This document shows, one piece after another, positions 35,601 through 43,765 of a stretch of 64,000 nt of DNA. Location: NCBI GenBank assembly GCA_002344525.1, contig DDTJ01000071.1, positions 34,875 to 98,874 of the forward strand. Reading direction: 5' to 3'. Made by a program: the position numbers and the translations under genes. This DNA is from Akkermansiaceae bacterium UBA2367. Lineage in GTDB: Bacteria > Verrucomicrobiota > Verrucomicrobiia > Verrucomicrobiales > DEV007. The notes below the pieces were generated by a model. It saw only the letters and a program-made list of their open reading frames with translations, ran no database searches and was not told the DNA's origin. Within the stretch, counting starts at the first letter, position 1; every line of letters begins with the position of its first letter.

Positions 35601-36036
35601 CGGAGCCAACGGCGAATGGGTCGGCGGGGTGAGGTTCAAGGCTTGGGACCCGCCCTCGGCCCTGCATCCCATGGTCGGGGCGCAGTCGCCCCTCGTCTTC
35701 GACATCGTCGATACCTTCAACCGCCGCTCCCTCGGCGGCTGCGTCTATCATGTCAGCCATCCCGGCGGACGCAGCTACGAGACCTTCCCCGTGAACGCCC
35801 GCGAGGCCGAGTCGCGCCGCGTCTCCCGATTCTGGAACGAAGGCCACAGCGCCGGGGTCATCGAGGCCGGAGCGGTCGGCCCCGGCCGCCCCCTGCCCGC
35901 CGCCACAGTCCGCTTCGAGGGCAGCGCGGGCGGGGCCGAGGTCCTCGTCGTGCCGCCCGAGACCATGAGCTACGAATTTCCCAAAACCCTCGATTTGCGC
36001 CGCCCTTCCCATTTGCAAGTGGATGAAATGGAATAG
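32665..36036 (+). CDS. Transglutaminase-like protein with DUF2126 domain
   Basis: 1123 residues. The first about 290 residues are a transglutaminase-like domain: N-terminal beta module (HAALYHRTTYEFDREISLFP), catalytic cysteine in TRSGSCRDSAFLLVQL, histidine in DLHAWTEVYLPGAGWVG and aspartate in LDATSG. The remainder is DUF2126 (MGGEPTFVSIDDMDGDEWN, WFGEGKWYPGEP, HTGTGGGNHVVIGG, HGVDLELRAALEPWHVLGEE). No signal peptide, so cytoplasmic. Family knowledge suggests a thiol amide-bond hydrolase or transferase acting with the ATP-grasp ligases of the same cluster. The start ATG has no Shine-Dalgarno. Confidence 0.93.
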   Translation: MSIHAALYHRTTYEFDREISLFPHIVRLKPAPHSRTPIRAYSLRIEPETHFINWQQDPFGNYLARLVFPEKTKKLEIVVDLVADMTTINPFDFFLEEAAEKFPFAYEPALLAELAPYLVRSDPAPGLDELAAELRPSEPIPTIDFLVSVNQRINGLVDYRIRMEPGVQTCDETLSTRSGSCRDSAFLLVQLFRAMGLAARFVSGYLVQLVPDEKPLEGPEGPKEDFTDLHAWTEVYLPGAGWVGLDATSGLFAGEGHIPLACTPEPSSAAPVTGSVEPCETRFDFANVVTRVHEEPRVTKPYTEEEWTVIESLGHAVDRRLLKGDVRLTMGGEPTFVSIDDMDGDEWNTTADGEAKRTRAIDLTWRLRDAFAPGGVIWFGEGKWYPGEPVPRWAYGVFWRKDGYPMWRSAATLADPSKPGPYGHEEPGLLARGIAEALGILQDCVLPALEDVEYYRWRASTLPHFETVTEAEEDDSLERRTLAALEKRGLDVPSGFVLPLYHRKTTQRWTGVRWQLKRGDLFLIPGSSAMGFRLPLDSIRKATKEDLLEERHPLKDAFPDLDPDPLRPYDAPAPDSGNDDNADDKGWVPRTALSVETREGRLHVFLPPTGTLEPYLELLAAVELAATRANLKVVVEGYEAPHDPRIERLKVTPDPGVIEVNIHPSASWDELVSRTTTLYEQARLARLGAEKFMLDGRHTGTGGGNHVVIGGRTPADSPFLRRPDLLASLVAYWQNHPGLSYLFSGLFIGPTSQAPRVDETRDDRLFELDIALAALRRKVDPPWMVDRIMRHLLTDLTGNTHRAEFCIDKLASPDSASGSLGLLELRAFEMPPHLRMSLVQSLLVRSLILLFWEKPYRHSSVRWGTGLHDRFMLPHYVWEDVVDVCEDLQAGGIAFESGWPRPFLEFRFPKYGAVHHHGVDLELRAALEPWHVLGEESTSQGTARFVDSSLERLQVRVSGLVEGRHAILCNGHRIPLNPAGANGEWVGGVRFKAWDPPSALHPMVGAQSPLVFDIVDTFNRRSLGGCVYHVSHPGGRSYETFPVNAREAESRRVSRFWNEGHSAGVIEAGAVGPGRPLPAATVRFEGSAGGAEVLVVPPETMSYEFPKTLDLRRPSHLQVDEME

Positions 36037-36044
36037 CTTGTTCG

Positions 36045-38567
36045 ATGAACGGGATCACGACCGCGCCCTCCCGCGTCCTCGACGCTCCGCTATCGCCGGA
36101 ACTCTACCTTCCCGGCGCGGGGCGGCATGACGAGGCCGTCCTGCCCGACGGCAGGATCGCCCCGGCATGGGCCGAGTTCTTCGAATCCTACCGCCGCCAC
36201 GGGTCCGGCGTGCTGAAGGAATGGCGCGAGGCCGCCCTGCGCATCTCCCGCGACCGGGGCCTCGCCTACCGCCCCGACCGCGGCGGCGGGGCGCACTGGT
36301 CGCTCGACCCCATCCCGTGGATCTTCCCGCCCGAGGAATGGGCGCATCTCGAAAACGGCATCTCCCAGATGCTGCGCCTCCACGCCACGATCTTCGCCGA
36401 CCTCTACGGACCCCAGACCCTGCTCGACCGGGGCCTGCTCCCCGCCTCCATCGTGCTCGGCCATCGCGGCTACCTCCGCGCCCTGCACGACTGCCCTCCC
36501 GGCGGCGGCATCATCGGGCTGGGCCTCACCGCCTTCGACCTCGCCCGGGGGCCGGGGGGCAGCACCCACCTGCTCAACAGCCGCTTCGACTGCCCCTACG
36601 GCTTCGGCGTCGCCTTGGAGAACCGCACCGTCGTCAACCGCGTCCTCCCGAACCTCTTCCGCCGCTGCCAGATCCGGCGCATCGGCCATTTCTTCAACGA
36701 CTGGTTCGACTACCTCGCCGAACGCGCCCCCGCCCTCCCCGACGGCGAGCAGCCCCGCATCGTCGTCCTCGACTCCGACCCCGGCAACGAAAGCTCCGAG
36801 GTCGGCTTCCTCGCGAACTACTGCGGCATCACCCGCGTCGTGCCCTCCGACCTCACCGTGCGCGGCGCGAAGGTCTCGCTGAAGACCCTGAACGGGCTGA
36901 AACCGGTCCACGTCATCTGGAAGGTCACCCACGGGCGCGACCTCGACCCCCTCGAAGCGAACTGGCGCTGGACCGCCGAGGGCGTGCCCGGCCTCTTCGA
37001 AGCCCTGCGCGAGGGCCACGTCGCCGTGGCGAGCCATCCCGGCGCCGAGGTGCTGCAAAGCCCCGGCCTTTTCCCCTTCCTCGCCCCGATCTGCCGTGAG
37101 CTGCTCGGCGAGGAGCTGATCCTCCCGCCCGTGGAGACGTGGTGGTGCGGCGATCCGGCGGCGAAGCGCCACGTCCTCGACAAGCTCCCGAGCATGGTCG
37201 TGAAATCCGTCGGCCACCACAGCGACTTCCACACCCGCTACGGGCAGCGCCTCTCCGCGCAGGAGCTGGCCGAGCTCGCCGCCCGCATCGAGGCCGAGCC
37301 CGAGCGCTTCGTGGGGCAGGAGGAGCTGCCAATCTCCACCGTGCCCACCTCGCAGGAGGGCGGGCTCGTCCCGCGCGGCGCGGTCCTGCGGAGCTTCTCC
37401 TTCCTCGACACCCGCGGCGGACCCCGCGTCATGCCCGGCGGGCTCGGCCGCGTCAGCACCGCCGGGGGCGTCATCGTCTCGACCCGCGACTCGGGCGAGT
37501 CGAAGGACATCTGGGTGCGCTCGCACGCGCCCGAGGCCCCCGTCAGCATCGAGCGCCGCCTCGAACCCTCGCAGGCCATCAGCCCCGAGGTCGTCCCGAG
37601 CCGTCGCGGCGAGAACCTCTACTGGGCGGGCCGCTACGGCGAGCGCACCGACTCCATCGTCCGCTTCGCCAACCGCCTCGTCATCGGGCGCACCTCGGGC
37701 TTCTCCTACGGACGGGCCATCGAGGCCAAACACGAGGCCACCCTCGTCGAGACCCTGTTCCGCGTCTTCGAGGTCGAGGAGTGGCTCGCCAAGGCCGCGA
37801 CCCCCGACGAGCGGCTCGCCCTCATCCTCGCCGACCCCGACTGCCCCGTCGGCGTCGAGTCGAACCTCGACCACTTCCACCGCGCCTGCATGGCCGCGCG
37901 CGAGGAATGGTCCCTGACCTCCATCCTCGCGATCGAGTCGGCGCGGGCGCTCTGGTTCCCCGGCGCGCCGGGGGCCGCCGCCTCGCCCTACCGCTACGAG
38001 CGCGAACTGCAAGGCCTCGCCCTCCACCTCGCCGCCTTCCACGGACTGAGCCTCGACTCCATGACCCGCGACGAGGCGTGGGTTCTCCTCGACGCCGGAT
38101 GCCGCATCGAGCGCATGAGCATCCTCGCCAGCCTCCTCTCCCGTCTCCTCGAAGCGGGCGAACCCGCGCCCATGGGCACCCTCCTCAACGAATCCGTCCT
38201 CTTCGTCTCCGACAGCCTCGGCACCTACCAGAGCAAATTCCACTCCGTGCCGACCACCGGCCTCACCCTGAAGCTGCTCCTCGGCGAGGAGGACTACCCG
38301 CGCTCCCTGCGCTACCTCCTCGGACGGGTCGGGGAAGTCCTCCGGAAGCTGAGCGCCCCCGCCCGCAACCCCCATCCCGGCGAGCGCGTCGCCCTGATCG
38401 AGGCCGATCTGACGGCCTTCCTCGCCCTCCTCGACACCGGACTCGCCTTCGACGACTCGACCCGCCGCGCCGCGCTGGTTTTTCTCGCGTCAGTGGGCGA
38501 GCGACTCGCCGGGCTGCATGATTATCTTACCACGTCCTACTTCAGCCATGCGGGGTATCATGGGTGA
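36045..38567 (+). CDS. Circularly permuted ATP-grasp fused to alpha-E domain
   Basis: 840 residues. Residues about 1-490 form a second circularly permuted ATP-grasp domain (HWSLDPIPWIFPPEEWAHLE, LHATIFADLYGPQTLLDRGL, VALENRTVVNRVLPNLFRR, VLDSDPGNESSEVGFLANY, VMPGGLGRVSTAGG, SGESKDIWVRS). Residues about 520-840 form an alpha-E domain (SRRGENLYWAGRYGERTDSI). Both halves are paralogous to the two separate genes upstream, so the cluster carries each domain twice, once separate and once fused. It begins eight bases after the DUF2126 gene, so the two are cotranscribed. Confidence 0.93.
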   Translation: MNGITTAPSRVLDAPLSPELYLPGAGRHDEAVLPDGRIAPAWAEFFESYRRHGSGVLKEWREAALRISRDRGLAYRPDRGGGAHWSLDPIPWIFPPEEWAHLENGISQMLRLHATIFADLYGPQTLLDRGLLPASIVLGHRGYLRALHDCPPGGGIIGLGLTAFDLARGPGGSTHLLNSRFDCPYGFGVALENRTVVNRVLPNLFRRCQIRRIGHFFNDWFDYLAERAPALPDGEQPRIVVLDSDPGNESSEVGFLANYCGITRVVPSDLTVRGAKVSLKTLNGLKPVHVIWKVTHGRDLDPLEANWRWTAEGVPGLFEALREGHVAVASHPGAEVLQSPGLFPFLAPICRELLGEELILPPVETWWCGDPAAKRHVLDKLPSMVVKSVGHHSDFHTRYGQRLSAQELAELAARIEAEPERFVGQEELPISTVPTSQEGGLVPRGAVLRSFSFLDTRGGPRVMPGGLGRVSTAGGVIVSTRDSGESKDIWVRSHAPEAPVSIERRLEPSQAISPEVVPSRRGENLYWAGRYGERTDSIVRFANRLVIGRTSGFSYGRAIEAKHEATLVETLFRVFEVEEWLAKAATPDERLALILADPDCPVGVESNLDHFHRACMAAREEWSLTSILAIESARALWFPGAPGAAASPYRYERELQGLALHLAAFHGLSLDSMTRDEAWVLLDAGCRIERMSILASLLSRLLEAGEPAPMGTLLNESVLFVSDSLGTYQSKFHSVPTTGLTLKLLLGEEDYPRSLRYLLGRVGEVLRKLSAPARNPHPGERVALIEADLTAFLALLDTGLAFDDSTRRAALVFLASVGERLAGLHDYLTTSYFSHAGYHG

Positions 38568-38585
38568 AGGGGGTGTTAGACGACA

Positions 38586-39431
38586 ATGAACCCTGTGCCA
38601 GAATTAACAGACGAATTTCGCATCGCCCAAGGCTTGCGATCCGAGATAGACAGCTCCACCCACCATGCCAAGCGCCTTAAATTGCGAACCCTTCTCGCAA
38701 AGTTCGGATATCAGAAGCGTTCCGATTCGAACACGGGGAAGATCACGGAAGCATTGGGAGCAGTTGGCATTTCCATCAATCCGCCCATCATTCGATTTGG
38801 CGAAGAATGGGAAATTTCAGTAGAAGATTGGATCTACCTGTCGGATCCGTCGCATATCCAGCCCCAACGGTCAGGGTCAAAGAAGGTCACTGACCCATTT
38901 CAAAACCGTCCAGACCCTTGGTTTGACAAGATTTCAGGAATGAGCCTCCGCACCGAAAAGGAAGTGGAGATCAAGTTCATCGTGCCGCTTCTGTTTCGCT
39001 TGGGATACGACGACGACGACCGCTACGACGGCATGCCCGTTCCCGCCGCCCACGGCTCCAGAAACACAACCTTGGTGATTGATTTCGCCCTCTTCAACAG
39101 CCAATCCGAATCGCTTCGCCATCAACCTCTGCTGACAGTAGAAGCAAAGAAAGAGGATCGCCTCAAAAAGAGAGAAGAGCTTTTGAAGGCCCATAACCAA
39201 GCGAAGAGCTATTGCCTGTGGACCCAGTGCGATTACTATTTGATCAGCGACAGCAAATCCATTCAGGCGTTCCACATCGAACGAGGAAACCTGAACGATT
39301 TGAGTCCTATTTTTTCGTGCGAGCGACACGAACTCAAAGAGCAATTCAGCGCTCTTTATTCCCTTATCTCAAAGGAGTCACTCACCAATTACTATCTTTC
39401 CAAGTTTTCAACAACCGATGAATCTTTCTAA
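38586..39431 (+). CDS. HsdR N-terminal-like nuclease-domain protein
   Basis: 281 residues, lower in GC than both neighbours. The C-terminal half resembles the type I restriction subunit R N-terminal (HSDR_N, PD-(D/E)XK) fold: TEKEVEIKFIVPLLFRLGYD, VIDFALFN with the catalytic aspartate, LLTVEAKKED with the E-x-K pair, and HNQAKSYCLWTQCDY supplying the downstream glutamine. The N-terminal about 100 residues are unknown and may sense a ligand or nucleic acid. It is inserted between the fused ATP-grasp/alpha-E gene and the final transglutaminase, genes that usually lie together, so it looks like a defence-type insertion rather than part of the pathway. Confidence 0.75.
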   Translation: MNPVPELTDEFRIAQGLRSEIDSSTHHAKRLKLRTLLAKFGYQKRSDSNTGKITEALGAVGISINPPIIRFGEEWEISVEDWIYLSDPSHIQPQRSGSKKVTDPFQNRPDPWFDKISGMSLRTEKEVEIKFIVPLLFRLGYDDDDRYDGMPVPAAHGSRNTTLVIDFALFNSQSESLRHQPLLTVEAKKEDRLKKREELLKAHNQAKSYCLWTQCDYYLISDSKSIQAFHIERGNLNDLSPIFSCERHELKEQFSALYSLISKESLTNYYLSKFSTTDESF

Positions 39432-39461
39432 GCCGGCTGGCGTCGAGCGAGAACCGAAACC

Positions 39462-40340
39462 ATGACCCCCGTCCGCTACCACATCCGGCACCGCACCGCC
39501 TACAGCTACACGGGCCGCATCGACCTCTACCACAGCCTCGCCCATCTCCGCCCGCGCGAGGACGAGGGGCAGGAGACCCTCGCCCACCGCATCGAGGTCA
39601 CCCCCGAGCCGACCGTTCGCTCCCAGCGCCTCGACAGCTTCGGCAACACCGTGGACTACTTCTCCATCGAGCAGTCCCACGACTTCCTCGAAGTCGTCGC
39701 CACGACGACCGTTCTCCGCTCCGACACCCCCGCCGTCCTGCCCTCGGCGGGCGTCGCTTGGGACCAGTTCCATGTCCCCGCCAACGAAAAGGACGCCTCC
39801 GGGGTGCGCCTCGCCCACTACCTCCTCCCCACCCCCGCCTTTCCCGGCTTCGCCGCCGTGCGCGACTTCCTCGCCCCCTCGCTCGTGCCCGGACGCGACG
39901 TCATGGAATTCGTCTCCGAACTGATGGGCCGCATCTACCACGAGTTCCGCTACGCCCCCGGCGCGACCGACACCGGCACCCCGCTGGAGACCGTGATGCA
40001 GCAGCGCGAAGGCGTTTGCCAAGACTTCGCCCACGTCATGATCGCCGCCCTGCGCTCCGTCGGCGTGCCCGCCCGCTACGTCAGCGGCTACCTCGAAACC
40101 CTGCCCCCGTCCGGACAGCCGAAGCTCCAAGGCGCCGACGCCAGCCACGCATGGGTCGAGGCATGGACCCCCGCGACCGGCTGGGTCGGCTTCGACCCCA
40201 CCAACAACCTCCTCCCCACCGGAAGGCACGTCAAAATCGCGCACGGGCGCGACTATTTCGACATCCAGCCCCTCAAAGGCATCTTCCTCGGAACGGGGAC
40301 GCAGATGCTGATGGTGCAGGTGGATGTGGAGCGGATGTGA
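39462..40340 (+). CDS. Transglutaminase family protein
   Basis: 292 residues. N-terminal beta module (VRYHIRHRTAYSYTGRIDLY) and papain-like core with catalytic cysteine in REGVCQDFAHVMIAALRSV, histidine in DASHAWVEAWTPATGWVG and aspartate in FDPTNN. No signal peptide. This small transglutaminase-like protein is the usual last member of the ATP-grasp/alpha-E cluster, and may release, transfer or trim amide-linked products. It starts 30 bases after the nuclease-like gene that breaks the run of cluster genes. Confidence 0.92.
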   Translation: MTPVRYHIRHRTAYSYTGRIDLYHSLAHLRPREDEGQETLAHRIEVTPEPTVRSQRLDSFGNTVDYFSIEQSHDFLEVVATTTVLRSDTPAVLPSAGVAWDQFHVPANEKDASGVRLAHYLLPTPAFPGFAAVRDFLAPSLVPGRDVMEFVSELMGRIYHEFRYAPGATDTGTPLETVMQQREGVCQDFAHVMIAALRSVGVPARYVSGYLETLPPSGQPKLQGADASHAWVEAWTPATGWVGFDPTNNLLPTGRHVKIAHGRDYFDIQPLKGIFLGTGTQMLMVQVDVERM

Positions 40341-40446
40341 GTATTGACAGAGTGGCCCCGGTGAGGGTCGCGGCAGACGCCATCGCGCCGGAGCCGGGGC
40401 TTGCCGATGGTGGATAGGTCTCGCAGACTCGTTTCCGCCACTTGTC

Positions 40447-42015
40447 ATGAGACCCATCCCCGCCGCATCCTTCGTCGCTCTCTCCGCCTGCCTTCCCTTC
40501 CTCTCCGCCTCCGCTGCCGACCCGACCCTGTCTAGGCAGACGGTGGACCCTGTCATGGAAATCCCCGCGAACGAGGCGCCCCGCCTCGGCAAGGGCGACT
40601 TCAGCCTCTCGCTCTGGCTCGACGCAGGCGACGGGCCCGGCGGAGACCTCGCGAGCCAGTACGATCCGACGAAGCGCCGCGGCTTCCACCTCTCGCTCAA
40701 GAGCAATCCGGGCGTGGTCTCGAACCAGCCGAACTGGCGGCATCTCCAGTTCGGCATCGACGACGGTCGCGACACGGGCTGGACCGACTGCGGCAGGCCG
40801 GGCAACGCCCTCCTCGCCTTCGCCTTGGCCGTTCACGAAGGGGCGCTCTACGCTGGCACCTGCGAGCCGGGGGCAGGGGAACGCGGTCGAGTCTACCGCT
40901 ACGACGAAGGCCGCTGGATCGACTGCGGCGCACCGGACGGATCGAACGCCGTCACCGCCCTCGCGGTCTGCGACGGAGCACTCTACGCCGGCACCGGCAA
41001 ATACCGGGTCGCTGGCTCGTCCCTGCCCGAGTCGGAGAACGCCGTCCTCGGAGGGCGCATTTTCCGCTACGAGGGCGGGGGACTCTGGACCGACTGTGGC
41101 CAGCTTCCCGGAACCGAGGCGGTGGGCGGGATCGTCCTCCACGACGGCAAGCTCCACGCCTCCTCGTTCTACGCCCCCGCCGGATTCTTCCGCCACGAGG
41201 GAGGAACGGAATGGACGAGCCTGCCCGTGCCCGTCGGCATCCATGCCAGCACGGGAGAGTCGGGTCCGAGGCGTCTCGTGCCGCTCACGGTCCACAGCGG
41301 CCAGCTCTACGCGGGCAGCTACGACAACGGCAACGTCTATCGTCTCGACGGCGATCAGTGGACGGACTGCGACCGCATCGGGGAGAACACGCAGACCTAT
41401 TCCTTCGCCTCCTTCGGCGGTGCGCTCGTGGCGGGCACATGGCCGAGCGGTCGCGTCTATCGTCTCGACGCACCGGGCCAGTGGGCCGACCTCGGTCGTC
41501 TCGGTGAGGAGACGGAGGTGATGGGGATGCTCGTCCACAACGGACGGCTCCTCGGCGGCACCCTGCCGCTGGCTGAGGTCCATCAATACGAGGGCGGCGC
41601 CACATGGAAGCGCCTCGCGCAGCTCGACACCACTCCGGATGTGAAATACCGCCGCGCTTGGACGATGGCGGAGCACGACGGACGGGTCTTCTGCTCCACG
41701 CTGCCCTCCGGCACGATCCACTCCTTCGCGGCGGGCGAGCAGGTGCAATGGGGACACACCTTTCCTGCGGGGCGGCACCACGTCGTGGCGGTGAAGACCT
41801 CGACCGCGCTCGAACTGTACCTCGACGGGAAGCTCGTCGCGACCCGCGAGGCCCCCGACCTCTCCGGATACGACCTCTCGACGGAAGCCCCGCTCCGCCT
41901 CGGCAACGGCGTGAACGGCCCCTTCGCCGGCAAGGTGAGCGACCTCCGCATCTACCAGCACCGCCTTTCCGCCGACGAGATCTCCGCCCTTTCCCAGCAG
42001 GCTTCCGCCCAATGA
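40447..42015 (+). CDS. Secreted protein: beta-propeller inserted in a LamG-like domain
   Basis: 522 residues with a signal peptide (ending ASAAD, about 24). The first about 110 residues and the last about 80 residues (HHVVAVKTSTALELYLDGKL, SDLRIYQHRLSADEISAL) are the two halves of a laminin-G-like (concanavalin) fold. Between them lie about six repeats of the type GxLYAGTYxxxxVYRxDGxxWTDCG, each a beta-propeller blade with WTDCG/WIDCG/WADLG ends. A propeller inserted in a LamG domain is unusual. Likely an extracellular carbohydrate- or protein-binding protein; no catalytic residues are evident. Confidence 0.82.
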   Translation: MRPIPAASFVALSACLPFLSASAADPTLSRQTVDPVMEIPANEAPRLGKGDFSLSLWLDAGDGPGGDLASQYDPTKRRGFHLSLKSNPGVVSNQPNWRHLQFGIDDGRDTGWTDCGRPGNALLAFALAVHEGALYAGTCEPGAGERGRVYRYDEGRWIDCGAPDGSNAVTALAVCDGALYAGTGKYRVAGSSLPESENAVLGGRIFRYEGGGLWTDCGQLPGTEAVGGIVLHDGKLHASSFYAPAGFFRHEGGTEWTSLPVPVGIHASTGESGPRRLVPLTVHSGQLYAGSYDNGNVYRLDGDQWTDCDRIGENTQTYSFASFGGALVAGTWPSGRVYRLDAPGQWADLGRLGEETEVMGMLVHNGRLLGGTLPLAEVHQYEGGATWKRLAQLDTTPDVKYRRAWTMAEHDGRVFCSTLPSGTIHSFAAGEQVQWGHTFPAGRHHVVAVKTSTALELYLDGKLVATREAPDLSGYDLSTEAPLRLGNGVNGPFAGKVSDLRIYQHRLSADEISALSQQASAQ

Positions 42016-42145
42016 TACGACTGCTCCCGAGCATCAGGTCCAAGTGCTCAACTGCTTCAAAGCCACCGGTCTCCGGCTCGGCCTCATCGTCAATTTCGGG
42101 TATTACCCCAAGGCGGAGATCCAGCGTTTCGTGAGATCGCTGCGG
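42014..42145 (+). pseudogene. Remnant of a GxxExxY family gene (C-terminal end)
   Basis: The frame beginning at 42014 reads HQVQVLNCFKATGLRLGL, IVNFGYYPKAEIQRFV, which is the conserved C-terminus of GxxExxY proteins (LNYLKATGLxLGLLxNFG). The N-terminal about 80 residues including the GxxExxY motif are missing, and the fragment begins inside the stop codon of the propeller gene. A decayed mobile-type gene truncated by the arrival or rearrangement of its left neighbour. Confidence 0.72.
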
Positions 42146-42218
42146 CATAGGGCACCACGAAGCCCCAGCGCGAATCGGCCATTGCGAAGGCATCCCCTCC
42201 CCGCTTTCCTTCGCCTCG

Positions 42219-43640
42219 ATGAAAAGGTTCCTCCTCGTCCTCCTGCCTCTGCTAACTTGCCTCTCCCTTCCTGCCGCCGATCCCGCCAAGCCTGTCTTCA
42301 AGGCCGGGGCCGCGACGAGCGACGTGACCGCTCCGCTCGGCTCCTCCTTGAACGGCGGCTTCCAAGACCGCCAGGCCGCCTACATCCACGATCCCCAGCT
42401 CGCCCGCTGCCTCGCCCTTGACGACGGGAAGACCCGCATCGTCCTCGTCGTCGTCGACAGTTGCGTGATCGGTCGCGACATTTTCGACGAGGCCAAGGCC
42501 ATGGTGGAGGAGGCCACCGGTCTGCCCGCGTCGCAAATGCTGATGTCGGCGACACATTCCCACACCTGCGGCACGATGCAGGCCGTGGGGCAGAGCGATC
42601 CCGATCCGCTCTACCAGCGCTTCGTGGCGAGGCGCATCGCCGACGCGGTGCGCTGCGCGATCCAGAACCTCGAACCCGCCCAGATCGCTTGGGGCGTCGG
42701 CAGTGTGCCGCAGCATGTCTTCAACCGCCGCTACGTCATGAAGGAGGGCGGCATCCCCCCGACTCCCCTCGGCGTCACCACCGACCAAGTCCGCACCAAT
42801 CCCGGAGTCGGCAATCCGCTCGTCGAAAAACCCGCTGGCCCCATCGATCCCGAGGTGCCCTTTCTCTCTGTACGCAGCGTGGAGGGCCGCCCCATCGCCC
42901 TCTACGCGAACTACGCCCTCCACTACGTCGGCGGCACCGGGCCGAATCACATCTCCGCCGACTACTTCGGTGCTTTCGCCAAAATGATCGGGCAGCGCCT
43001 TGAGGCCGACCGCGTCGAGCCGCCCTTCGTCGGGATGATGTCGAACGGGGCCAGCGGCGACATCAACAACATCAACGTCCTCGGGCAGCAGGAGAAGCAG
43101 CCGCCCTACGGCCAGATCAGCCTCGTCGCCGGGGATGTCGCGAACGAGGTCGCGCGGGTCCACGCAGGGCTGACTTGGCACGACCACGTTCCCCTCGCCG
43201 CCGCGCAGCGCGAACTGAGCCTCGGCGTGCGCCTGCCCACGGACGAGGAGGTGGCGCAGGCCCGCGAGACGATGCAGCAGTCGAAACTGCTTCCCCGCAT
43301 GGAGACCATGGAGCAAGTCTATGCCCGCGAAACGGTGCTGCTCTCCGAATTTCCGAAAGAAGTCTCCGCGCCGCTCCAAGTGGTGAAAATCGGGGATATC
43401 AGCCTCGCCGCGATGCCCGCCGAGGTCTTCGTCGAAATCGGGCTGGAATTGAAGCGCCTCCATCCCGGCTCCACCGTCGTCGGTCTCGCCAACGCCTACC
43501 ACGGCTATCTCCCGACGCCCGAGCACCACGCCCTCGGCGGATACGAGACTTGGCGGGCGCGCTCCAGCTACCTCGAACCGGAGGCTTCGACGAAGATGGT
43601 GAAGGTGCTGGACGAGATGCTGTCGGAGCTCGCCCCGTGA
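42219..43640 (+). CDS. Exported neutral/alkaline ceramidase-like hydrolase
   Basis: 473 residues. Signal peptide (about 1-19, ending LSLPAAD). The rest matches the N-terminal catalytic domain of neutral/alkaline non-lysosomal ceramidases, common in Planctomycetes and Verrucomicrobia: FKAGAATSDVTAPLGSSLNG, VVVDSCVIGRD, SATHSHTCGTM with histidines for the zinc site, ALYANYALHYVGG and MMSNGASGDINNIN in the position of the NxGDxSP catalytic loop. The C-terminal immunoglobulin-like domain of classical ceramidases is lacking, so the true substrate may not be ceramide. Stands alone. Confidence 0.85.
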   Translation: MKRFLLVLLPLLTCLSLPAADPAKPVFKAGAATSDVTAPLGSSLNGGFQDRQAAYIHDPQLARCLALDDGKTRIVLVVVDSCVIGRDIFDEAKAMVEEATGLPASQMLMSATHSHTCGTMQAVGQSDPDPLYQRFVARRIADAVRCAIQNLEPAQIAWGVGSVPQHVFNRRYVMKEGGIPPTPLGVTTDQVRTNPGVGNPLVEKPAGPIDPEVPFLSVRSVEGRPIALYANYALHYVGGTGPNHISADYFGAFAKMIGQRLEADRVEPPFVGMMSNGASGDINNINVLGQQEKQPPYGQISLVAGDVANEVARVHAGLTWHDHVPLAAAQRELSLGVRLPTDEEVAQARETMQQSKLLPRMETMEQVYARETVLLSEFPKEVSAPLQVVKIGDISLAAMPAEVFVEIGLELKRLHPGSTVVGLANAYHGYLPTPEHHALGGYETWRARSSYLEPEASTKMVKVLDEMLSELAP

Positions 43641-43657
43641 CCCATGGCCGATTTGGC

Positions 43658-43737
43658 TTCTTACTCTTTACTCCTTACTCTTACTCCATCCCGAGATGCC
43701 GGGAGAGTAAGGAGTAAGAGTAAAGAGTATGAGTAAG
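43658..43737. repeat. Short-unit inverted repeat family G (actctt type)
   Basis: Left block of TTACTCTTTACTCC-type units and right block of GGAGTAAGAGTAAAGAG-type units, inverted about a short centre. Followed by CCCATGACTCGTGACCCCTGA, also built of CATGACC-like units. Lies between the ceramidase-like and oxidoreductase genes. Confidence 0.65.
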
Positions 43738-43765
43738 ATGCCCCATGACTCGTGACCCCTGACCC

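Noticed and set aside
32440..36018. Long minus-strand frame opposite the transglutaminase-DUF2126 gene
   Set aside because: Same cause: antisense shadow of a strongly recognised gene.
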